A DNA stretch of 64,000 bases from QHXW01 sp035280425. Its GTDB lineage: Bacteria; Acidobacteriota; Terriglobia; Bryobacterales; Bryobacteraceae. Both the position numbers and the translations under genes were made by a program. A model generated the notes under the pieces. That model had not been told where the DNA came from. It saw nothing but the letters and a program-made list of their open reading frames with translations, and searched no databases. The first letter of the stretch is position 1. Each line of letters starts with the position of its first letter. The DNA lies in contig DATEFW010000006.1 of the NCBI GenBank assembly GCA_035280425.1, forward strand, positions 73,348-137,347. The letters run 5' to 3'. Positions 57,923 to 64,000 of the stretch are shown piece by piece.

Positions 57923-58843
57923 ATGGGCCCGCTAAGGATTGCGTTTCTTCTGAGCGCCGGGGCAATTGCCTGCTGGGGGCAGATCATTGGCGACGTGCGC
58001 GAGGCGATCGCGGCCCATGATTTCGCGAAAGGCGACCGGCTTATCCGGGAGTATCGCGCCAAAAGCGGCGTCACGCCGGAGATGCTGGAGGCGCTTTCAT
58101 GGATGGGCCGCGGCGAGCTGGCGGCCAAGCAATACGACGCGGCCGAGCGGTACGCAGCGGAGACCAGGAAGCTGGCTCTGGCGGCACTCACGAAGCGCCC
58201 GATGGATCAGGAGCGCCATTTACCGATCGCGCTGGGTGCGTCGATTGAAGTGCATGCGCAAACGCTGGCAGCGCGGGGCGAGTTGGGCGAAGCGGTGACG
58301 TTTCTCCATCGTGAGCTGGCAGCCTACCGGAATACGTCCATTCGCACGCGCATTCAGAAAAACATTCTGCTGCTGAGTCTCGAAGGCAAGCCGGCGCCGC
58401 CGCTCGAAATGGCGCACTGGCTCGGGCCGAAGCCGGTTCCGCTCACTCAACTGAAGGGGCATCCGGTGCTGCTGTTTTTCTGGGCGCACTGGTGTGGGGA
58501 CTGCAAGGGCGAGGCGCCGGAACTGGCCAAACTGGCGGCGCAGTATAAATCCAAAGGTCTGGTGCTGATCGGCCCGAGCCAGCATTACGGTTACGTGGCG
58601 GGCGGCGACGATGCGTCACCGGAGCAGGAGACGCGGTACATCGACGAAGTTCGCTTGAAGTACTATGGACCGCTCCGAGGCATGAGCGTGCCTCTCAGCG
58701 AAGAAAACTTCAAGAACTATGGCGCCAGCACGACGCCCACACTCGTACTTCTGGATCGCAGCGGCATCGTCCGGCTCTATCATCCGGGGGCGATGCCCTA
58801 CGATCAGCTCGCTCAGAAGGTTGCGGCAGTAGCCGGGAACTAA
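57923..58843 (+). CDS. Secreted TlpA/thioredoxin-like protein
   Basis: 306 residues with a signal peptide (about 1-19, LRIAFLLSAGAIACWG). A helical, TPR-like N-terminal half (about 20-155) precedes a thioredoxin fold with FFWAHWCGDCKGEAPEL near residue 195, so the redox CxxC is CGDC. The cis-Pro is in STTPTLVLLDRSG. It should reduce or oxidise disulphides in the periplasm. Follows the SDR gene; the two may be cotranscribed. Confidence 0.82.
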   Translation: MGPLRIAFLLSAGAIACWGQIIGDVREAIAAHDFAKGDRLIREYRAKSGVTPEMLEALSWMGRGELAAKQYDAAERYAAETRKLALAALTKRPMDQERHLPIALGASIEVHAQTLAARGELGEAVTFLHRELAAYRNTSIRTRIQKNILLLSLEGKPAPPLEMAHWLGPKPVPLTQLKGHPVLLFFWAHWCGDCKGEAPELAKLAAQYKSKGLVLIGPSQHYGYVAGGDDASPEQETRYIDEVRLKYYGPLRGMSVPLSEENFKNYGASTTPTLVLLDRSGIVRLYHPGAMPYDQLAQKVAAVAGN

Positions 58844-58851
58844 AGCAATCC

Positions 58852-59106
58852 TTAGGCCGTCCTCGTTCGTCGAGCAACCAGTCGTGGCGCAAACTGCTTG
58901 TATTGTTCCAAGGCGCGAATCAACGCTTCCACCGCGGCAAGGTGCGCATTCAGGTACTCCAGCTCCTTGGCAATGCCTGAATTCGGATTCTGGGGAGGGG
59001 CAACGACCTTTCTTGGCATATTGTCATGATTGGACGAAGATATCTCCTTCGGAAAGCCCACCTCTGGGACGGCGCGCAGGAAAAGTGGGGTGTCTTCGAC
59101 CTCCAC
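58852..59106 (-). CDS. Small hypothetical protein with a coiled coil
   Basis: 84 residues from GTG, or 55 from the ATG at 59019. Residues about 48-70 (ELEYLNAHLAAVEALIRAL) form a heptad pattern that could be a coiled coil, and the C-terminus is basic. No family is recognised. It lies just downstream of the threonine synthase stop in the same direction and could be cotranscribed. Real but of unknown function, if the heptads are not coincidental. Confidence 0.4.
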   Translation of the reverse strand: MEVEDTPLFLRAVPEVGFPKEISSSNHDNMPRKVVAPPQNPNSGIAKELEYLNAHLAAVEALIRALEQYKQFAPRLVARRTRTA

Positions 59107-59144
59107 AGATGGGGGATTGGGATGGCCGCCGGTGATAAGAGGTG

Positions 59145-60443
59145 CTAAAGCAGAGATGCGATTTTTTCGGCGTCATTGGGTACAACGACCGGCCGGTTGC
59201 CGAAGGTGGACTGGATAGGGACGCCTCCGGGAGCCTCGAGCTGGCCGGTGTGATAGCGGTAAATGTAATCGGGATCTTTCAGAACGTTGCCGGTGAGTAC
59301 GGCGACGACGTCGGCATCGCGGCGGATCAGGCCGGCGGCGGTGAGTTTCTTGATTCCTGCAAGCGTGGCGGCGGAGGCGGGTTCGCAGCCGATGCCGCAC
59401 TGGCCGATAACAGCTTTCGCGTCGGCAATTTCCTGCTCGCTGACTTTTTCGACTACGCCATTTGATTCGGAAATTTCGTAGAGCGCCTTGGGCCAGGAAA
59501 CGGGATCGCCGATTCTAATTGCGGTAGCCAGTGTTTCCGGATGCGCAACGGCCTGGAGGCGGCCGCGTTTCGCCGCATGGAGCTCATAAAACGGCGCGGC
59601 GCCTTCGGCCTGGATGACGGCGAGGCGCGGCATCTTTTGGATGAAGCCAAGCTGCTTCAGCTCGCGCAGCGCTTTGCCGAATGCCGAGGTATTGCCCAGA
59701 TTGCCGCCAGGCAGCACGATCCAGTCGGGCGCCGACCAATCGCGCTGATCTAGCAACTCGACAATAATGGTTTTCTGGCCTTCGATGCGAAAAGGGTTGA
59801 TGGAGTTGAGCAGGTAGATACCCATCCGCTCGGCGAGGTCGCGAACCAGCGCCAGAATCTGATCGAAATTGGCTTCGACCTGAAAGGTGCGGGCGCCGTA
59901 TTCGAGAGCCTGAGCCAGCTTGCCGTAGGAAATGTTGCCGTGCGGGATGAAGATGAGCGGCTCGAGTCCGGCGGCGCTGGCGTAGGCTGCCATGGAGGCT
60001 GAGGTATTGCCGGTCGAGACGCAGGCCACGCGCCGCATGCCGAGACGGCGGGCCTGCGCAACCCCGCAAGTCATCCCGTTGTCCTTGAAAGAACCCGTGG
60101 GATTGAATCCCTGGTGCTTGAAGATTAGGCGGTCGAGCGAACCGTACTGAGCAGCGCGGGGGGCGTCGAGCAGCGGAGTGTTCCCTTCCCGGAGCGAGAC
60201 GACGGAATCGAAATTTTCGAGAAACGGGATGATTTCGCGATAGCGCCAGACGCCGCTTTGATCGAGCGGGAGATTGCAGGTGCGGCGCGCGCGCCAGGTG
60301 CTTTTGACCGATTCCGGATCGAGCCCAAGGCCCGGATATATGGCTTCGAGCAGCGCGCCGCAGCGGGGGCAATTGTAGATGACCTCCGTGACGGGAAATC
60401 GCGCGCGGCACTCGGGTGAGAAACACACCAATTCGGCAGGCAT
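59145..60443 (-). CDS. thrC: Threonine synthase
   Basis: 432 residues. A zinc-ribbon N-terminus (CFSPECRARFPVTEVIYNCPRCGALL) is followed by the PLP core with the Schiff-base Lys in PTGSFKDNGMTCG, and the SGNTSASMAAYASAAG-like STGNTSASMAAYASA phosphate-binding loop. It converts O-phosphohomoserine to threonine. The extra zinc ribbon is known in a subset of threonine synthases. TACAAT ends 9 nt before the ATG. Divergent from the alcohol dehydrogenase gene. Confidence 0.92.
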   Translation of the reverse strand: MPAELVCFSPECRARFPVTEVIYNCPRCGALLEAIYPGLGLDPESVKSTWRARRTCNLPLDQSGVWRYREIIPFLENFDSVVSLREGNTPLLDAPRAAQYGSLDRLIFKHQGFNPTGSFKDNGMTCGVAQARRLGMRRVACVSTGNTSASMAAYASAAGLEPLIFIPHGNISYGKLAQALEYGARTFQVEANFDQILALVRDLAERMGIYLLNSINPFRIEGQKTIIVELLDQRDWSAPDWIVLPGGNLGNTSAFGKALRELKQLGFIQKMPRLAVIQAEGAAPFYELHAAKRGRLQAVAHPETLATAIRIGDPVSWPKALYEISESNGVVEKVSEQEIADAKAVIGQCGIGCEPASAATLAGIKKLTAAGLIRRDADVVAVLTGNVLKDPDYIYRYHTGQLEAPGGVPIQSTFGNRPVVVPNDAEKIASLL

Positions 60444-60452
60444 GAACTTTCC

Positions 60453-60478
60453 ATTGTAATGGGATGCTCGCGTATACT
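60453..60478. promoter_or_regulatory. Divergent leaderless promoters
   Basis: The minus strand has TACAAT (60458-60453) 9 nt before the thrC ATG, and the plus strand has TATACT (60473-60478) 8 nt before the ATG at 60487. The 43-nt gap between the two genes holds both -10 elements and no Shine-Dalgarno. Confidence 0.5.
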
Positions 60479-60486
60479 GAACCGGA

Positions 60487-61437
60487 ATGCTGGCGGTTCA
60501 TTTGGAAAACCGGCACGTGAAGCTGAAACAGGTCCCGCGGCCGCGCCGGCCGGAAGGCTTTGCGCTGATCCGGCTGCTGTGCGGCGGGATTTGTAACACA
60601 GACCTGGAATTACAGCGCGGCTACTACGACTTTTCGGGTGTGCCGGGGCACGAGTTTGTGGGCGAAGTCGTGGAAGCGGACGATCGCCGTTGGACCGGCC
60701 GGCGCGTAGTGGGCGAAATCAATTTGAGCTGCGGGGAATGCGCATGGTGCCGGCAGAATTGCGGGCGGCATTGCCCTAAACGCACGGTGCTGGGAATCGT
60801 CAAACATCCCGGCGCATTTCGCGAATTCCTGACGCTGCCGGAGCGGAATCTGCACGCGGTGCCGGATTCGGTGCCGAATGAGATTGCGGTATTTACCGAG
60901 CCCGTGGCGGCGGCCTGCGAGATTCTGGATCAGGTCGCGTTTCCGTGCAGCGCGCGCGTGGCGGTGCTGGGAGACGGCAAGCTGGGACTGCTGATCGCTC
61001 AGGTTCTGCACGCGTACGGCCTGCGGGTTCATCAGTTCGGAAGACACAAGGAGAAATTGCGGATCGCGGCGCGCGCAGGTGTCGAGACGGAACTGGCGCG
61101 GGAGCACCTGCCGGTTGCGCGGTATCAATGGGTGGTGGACGCGACCGGGTCGCCGCGCGGGCTGGCTGAGGCGATCCGCATGGCGAGGCCGCGAGGGACA
61201 GTGATTATGAAATCCACGGTGCACGGCGGAGTCGGGTTGGACGCAGCGGCAGTGATCGTCAACGAAATTACGCTGGTGGGATCGCGGTGCGGGCGTTTTG
61301 AACCGGCGCTCGAATTGTTGAAAAACGGAACAGTGAACGTGGCGGACATGATTTCGGAGCGGATGCGGCTCGACCAGGCGCCGAGGGCATTTCTGCGGGC
61401 CGCGCGGACCGGAGTCTTGAAGGTGCTGCTCTCATGA
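60487..61437 (+). CDS. Zinc-dependent alcohol dehydrogenase (MDR family)
   Basis: 316 residues. The catalytic zinc Cys is in GGICNTDLEL with GHEF after it; the structural zinc has CGECAWCRQNCGRHC. The Rossmann motif is VAVLGDGKLGLL. The protein lacks about 30 residues compared to typical members. It should oxidise an alcohol or polyol with NAD or NADP. It overlaps the following VOC gene by 4 nt (ATGA), so the products may be in one pathway. Confidence 0.9.
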   Translation: MLAVHLENRHVKLKQVPRPRRPEGFALIRLLCGGICNTDLELQRGYYDFSGVPGHEFVGEVVEADDRRWTGRRVVGEINLSCGECAWCRQNCGRHCPKRTVLGIVKHPGAFREFLTLPERNLHAVPDSVPNEIAVFTEPVAAACEILDQVAFPCSARVAVLGDGKLGLLIAQVLHAYGLRVHQFGRHKEKLRIAARAGVETELAREHLPVARYQWVVDATGSPRGLAEAIRMARPRGTVIMKSTVHGGVGLDAAAVIVNEITLVGSRCGRFEPALELLKNGTVNVADMISERMRLDQAPRAFLRAARTGVLKVLLS

Positions 61438-62354
61438 AGCCGGCAGTCATAATGCTGGCGCTGGCAGTGGCAGCCGGGGCGCAGGAACCGGTGCGTCCGC
61501 GCATTCTGGGCCTGGCGCACATCGCGCTGCGGGTGAGCGATATCGGAAAATCGCGCGCGTTCTACAAAGACTTTTTGGGGTTCGACGAACCGTTCTCGCT
61601 GAAAAATTCGGACGGGTCGCTGGCCCTGACGTTTATTAAGATCAACGACCGGCAGTACGTGGAGCTGTTCCCAGGGCTCGAGCCCGGCACCGACCGGCTG
61701 CACCACATCTCGATCGAAACCGATGACGCCGAGCGGATGCGGGTGTACTTGAAGGCGCACGGAGTCAAAGTGCCGGATCACGTCCCCAAAGGCCGTATCG
61801 GGAATTTGAACTTCAACATTCAGGATCCGGACGGCCATACGGTCGAGATCGTTCAATATGCAGCGGATGGCTGGAGCATGCGCGAGAAAGGCAAATACAT
61901 GCCGGACTCACGGATTTCGCAGCACATGCTGCACCTGGGGATTCTGGTGGGCGATCTCGCCGCCGCGATGAAGTTTTACGGCGGAATTCTCGGGCTGAGG
62001 GAAATCTGGCGAGGATCGAGCGATGGAAAGACGCTCTCCTGGGTTAATCTGCGCGTGCCGGACGGAACCGATTACATCGAGTTCATGTTGTATCGCGATC
62101 TGCCGGCGTCGGATCGGCGCGGAGTCGCGCATCATCTTTGTCTCGAGAGTCCGGATGTGCGTGCGGCGCTGGTGGCGCTCGAGGCACGGCCTTATCGCAA
62201 GTCCTACTCACGTACCCTCGAAGTGCATACCGGCATCAATCGCCGCCGGCAGCTCAATTTATTCGATCCCGACGGCACGCGAACGGAGCTGATGGAGCCG
62301 GTTACGGTGGATGGAAAACCGGCTGAGCCATCGAGCGCGCCGCCTCCGCGGTGA
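61434..62354 (+). CDS. Secreted protein with two VOC (glyoxalase/dioxygenase) domains
   Basis: 306 residues with a signal peptide (about 1-17, AVIMLALAVAAGAQ). Two VOC modules follow: LAHIALRVSDIGKSRAFYKDFLGF (about 23-145) and HMLHLGILVGDLAAAMKFYGGILGL (about 160-290). His and Glu metal ligands such as HIALRV and DGHTVEIVQ are in the usual positions. The reaction is unknown; an extradiol dioxygenase or glyoxalase are the family options. Exported members of this family are unusual. Confidence 0.8.
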   Translation: MKPAVIMLALAVAAGAQEPVRPRILGLAHIALRVSDIGKSRAFYKDFLGFDEPFSLKNSDGSLALTFIKINDRQYVELFPGLEPGTDRLHHISIETDDAERMRVYLKAHGVKVPDHVPKGRIGNLNFNIQDPDGHTVEIVQYAADGWSMREKGKYMPDSRISQHMLHLGILVGDLAAAMKFYGGILGLREIWRGSSDGKTLSWVNLRVPDGTDYIEFMLYRDLPASDRRGVAHHLCLESPDVRAALVALEARPYRKSYSRTLEVHTGINRRRQLNLFDPDGTRTELMEPVTVDGKPAEPSSAPPPR

Positions 62355-62431
62355 TGGAACCGTTCTTGGCTCACGCGTGAGCCACCACCGCGAGCAGGAG
62401 ATATGTGCGGCGCATACGTGCCTTGATCTGT

Positions 62432-62482
62432 CTGGTCGTAAGTTCTGACCAGTCATATTAAATGACCATTTTTTGCTACCAT
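62432..62482 (+). promoter_or_regulatory. Operator-like repeats and -10 of the second Phd-PIN module
   Basis: CTGGTC (62432-62437) and GACCAG (62447-62452) are an inverted repeat with a 9-nt spacer, and TGACCA recurs at 62446-62451 and 62463-62468. TACCAT (62477-62482) lies 5 nt before the GTG start at 62488. The antitoxin probably binds these repeats. Confidence 0.5.
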
Positions 62483-62487
62483 GAATT

Positions 62488-62748
62488 GTGACGATTATCA
62501 ATGCGGCCAAATTCAAAGAGCAATGCCTGCACCTCATCGACCATTTGAACAGCGAAGGGCTGGTCATCACCAAGCATGGCAGGCCGGTGGCGAAAGTCAT
62601 TCCGATCGCGTCAAGCTGCGCGCATCTGATTGGTGCGCTCCGCGGCAAGATTCACATTAAGGGCGATATTTTCTCGACGGGCCTTACTTGGGATGCGGAC
62701 AAAGGAGTCCTTCAGGCCAAGCGCAAGTACAACCGAAGAAAGAAGTAG
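62488..62748 (+). CDS. Phd/YefM-type antitoxin
   Basis: 86 residues from GTG. INAAKFKEQCLHLIDHLNSEGLVITKHGRPVAKVIPI is the Phd fold. The tail (FSTGLTWDADKGVLQAKRKYNRRKK) contains the toxin-binding part and is very basic. It is 5 nt upstream of the PIN gene and cotranscribed. It differs in sequence from the Phd antitoxin at 44125. Confidence 0.87.
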   Translation: MTIINAAKFKEQCLHLIDHLNSEGLVITKHGRPVAKVIPIASSCAHLIGALRGKIHIKGDIFSTGLTWDADKGVLQAKRKYNRRKK

Positions 62749-62753
62749 TCCGT

Positions 62754-63113
62754 ATGGTGAATCTGGACACTCACATTCTTTTGTTTGCGTTCACCGGAGA
62801 GCTCACCACCCGCGAAAGACGATTGTTATCCGAGCACCAGTGGAGCATTTCGGCCACTGTGCTGTGGGAGCTGGCGAAGCTGGCGCAATTGGCCAGGATC
62901 GATCTGGATATTGATTCGAATGAATTCAGCCGATACTTATCAACTGTTCACTTGTGGCCGCTGACTCTGGAAATCTGCACGAGCATTCGGAAGCTCGATT
63001 TCAAAAGCGACCCGGCCGATGAGCTGATTTGCAGCACCAGCATGGTTCACGACGTTCCGCTGCTGACACGCGATCGGCTGCTGCGCCGGTCGAAAATCGT
63101 TCCACTCGCCTGA
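62754..63113 (+). CDS. PIN-domain toxin (VapC-type RNase)
   Basis: 119 residues from ATG at 62754. Acidic residues are NLDTHILLFA (Asp), SATVLWELAKL (Glu), SDPADELICSTS (Asp) and LLTRDRLLRR (Asp). It is the toxin of the Phd-type module. An earlier in-frame start lies in the antitoxin gene. Confidence 0.9.
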   Translation: MVNLDTHILLFAFTGELTTRERRLLSEHQWSISATVLWELAKLAQLARIDLDIDSNEFSRYLSTVHLWPLTLEICTSIRKLDFKSDPADELICSTSMVHDVPLLTRDRLLRRSKIVPLA

Positions 63114-63155
63114 CATTTCCGGTTGATAGACGGCACGTCATAGCGGTGTCAGAAT

Positions 63156-64000
63156 ATGACCATGCCGGAACCTGTGATTCTGATTGCGAATGGTGATTTG
63201 CGCCTGGCCGCCAACCAAAAGTGCTGGCCTGCCCAAGCCCGCGCCGAGGAAGCGGTGACGGATGCCATCCGGCGTGAAGGGCGCGAAGTGCGCCGCGGGC
63301 ACTCATTCGATGCGGTGAAGCAGCACGGCTTCATCGACAGCCAGAAGCGCGGGATGGAGGTTTTTCGCGAGATACCGCCGGAAGCGCCGCTGGTGGTGGT
63401 GGAAGCAGTCTGGCAATACAGCCATCACCTGCTGCATGGATTGTACACGCATCGCGGCCCGATCCTTACGGTCGCGAACTGGAGCGGCGAATGGCCGGGG
63501 CTGGTCGGGCTGCTGAATTTAAACGGATCGCTGACCAAGGCCGGGGTGAAGTACAGCTCGCTGTGGAGCGCCGATTTTCGGGATGAGTTTTTCCTGAACG
63601 GGCTCCGGCGCTGGCTCGCCGGACACCAGGTGGAGCACGACACCAGCCACGTCCACGCGCTTTCGGATTACAGTCTGCCCGCGCGAGCAGAAAAGATCGC
63701 GCGCGTGCTGGCCACGGATCTGCGGCGCAACAAAGCCATCATGGGAGTGTTCGATGAAGGCTGCATGGGGATGTTCAACGCCATCATTCCCGATGAGCTG
63801 CTGCATCCTACCGGCGTTTTCAAGGAGCGGCTGAGCCAATCGGCGCTCTACGCCGCCATCGAGGGTGTTCCGAACGAGGAAGCGCAGCGAGTGCGCTTGT
63901 GGCTGAATGCCAAAGGAGTCGAGTTTCGCACTGGTCCGGATCCGGAAAGCGACTTGACCGACGAACAGATTCTCGAGCAGTGCAAGATGTACATCGCGGC
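63156..64000 (+). CDS. Sugar isomerase-like protein, L-fucose isomerase type, 3' end outside window
   Basis: An open reading frame of at least 281 codons from ATGACCATG (63156; a second ATG at 63162) to the window edge. The beginning VILIANGDLRLAANQKCWPAQARAEEAV and VVVEAVWQYSHHLLHGLYTHRGPILTVANWSGEWPGLVGLLN resemble the N-terminal domains of the L-fucose/L-arabinose isomerase fold, which swaps aldose and ketose using a metal. The catalytic C-terminal half is beyond the window, so the substrate is unknown. No Shine-Dalgarno is seen. Confidence 0.7.
   Translation, partial: MTMPEPVILIANGDLRLAANQKCWPAQARAEEAVTDAIRREGREVRRGHSFDAVKQHGFIDSQKRGMEVFREIPPEAPLVVVEAVWQYSHHLLHGLYTHRGPILTVANWSGEWPGLVGLLNLNGSLTKAGVKYSSLWSADFRDEFFLNGLRRWLAGHQVEHDTSHVHALSDYSLPARAEKIARVLATDLRRNKAIMGVFDEGCMGMFNAIIPDELLHPTGVFKERLSQSALYAAIEGVPNEEAQRVRLWLNAKGVEFRTGPDPESDLTDEQILEQCKMYIA

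Noticed and set aside
1..64000. CRISPR array or prophage
   Set aside because: No regularly spaced direct repeats and no cas, integrase, terminase, portal or lysis genes were seen; the phage-like protein at 48026 is alone.
1..64000. Selenoprotein gene near selA (in-frame TGA)
   Set aside because: No redox gene in the window is interrupted by TGA, and no coding frame continues convincingly past a TGA.

Overview
The window is a high-GC (about 60% by eye), gene-dense bacterial chromosome segment with short intergenic gaps and frequent GTG/TTG starts. The gene content points to Acidobacteriota, most likely a Solibacter/Bryobacter-type organism. The pointers are an 800-residue MacB/FtsX orphan permease of the acidobacterial ADOP type, a Ser/Thr kinase with a C-terminal beta-propeller coupled to an ECF sigma factor, MBOAT/SGNH pairs, GMC oxidoreductase with a Gluconate_2-dh3 partner, and several PIN toxin modules. 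This placement is inference from gene families; there is no rRNA in the window. No CRISPR array, prophage block or intact insertion sequence was found.

Layout. 1-13.4 kb: tRNA-Val, an SDR, a membrane protein, a DUF72 protein, gamma-glutamyltransferase, DinB, an M28 peptidase, an alanine-glyoxylate-type aminotransferase, serS, hemB, a degenerate receiver protein, a metallo-hydrolase and a GT-C-like membrane protein. 13.4-25.4 kb: a membrane spermidine-synthase-like fusion, a fused alpha/beta E1 2-oxo-acid dehydrogenase, a Tat amidase, a GMC / Gluconate_2-dh3 / Gfo-Idh sugar-oxidation cluster, and an acetyltransferase (MBOAT) + SGNH pair. 25.5-35 kb: a housekeeping block of protein synthesis, folding and degradation (efp, selA, tig, clpX, lon, engB, rho), notable because clpP is not between tig and clpX. 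35-39.5 kb: a secreted beta-propeller and the kinase/sigma pair. 39.6-45.7 kb: a tiny ORF followed by a strong terminator, an NCS1 permease, then three PIN toxin-antitoxin modules with three different antitoxin folds around der and just upstream of a dinG-like helicase. 45.7-64 kb: helicase, queD, ferredoxin, ADOP permease, galU, a tagaturonate-epimerase-like protein, a JmjC/cupin oxygenase, SDR and TlpA-like genes, threonine synthase, a zinc alcohol dehydrogenase, a double VOC protein, a fourth PIN module, and a sugar-isomerase-like gene that runs off the end.

Three patterns stand out. (1) At least eleven genes have a TANNNT hexamer ending 5-9 nt before the start codon, mostly without a Shine-Dalgarno sequence, which predicts that leaderless transcripts are common here. 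(2) Two local partial duplications mark gene insertions: the promoter and first 16 codons of the dinG-like gene are repeated about 1.1 kb upstream across a toxin-antitoxin module, and the last codons of galU are repeated on the far side of a small membrane-protein gene. (3) A 16-codon ORF with a good Shine-Dalgarno, a hairpin and a strong intrinsic terminator may encode an undescribed peptide or RNA. No single large undescribed system can be supported.
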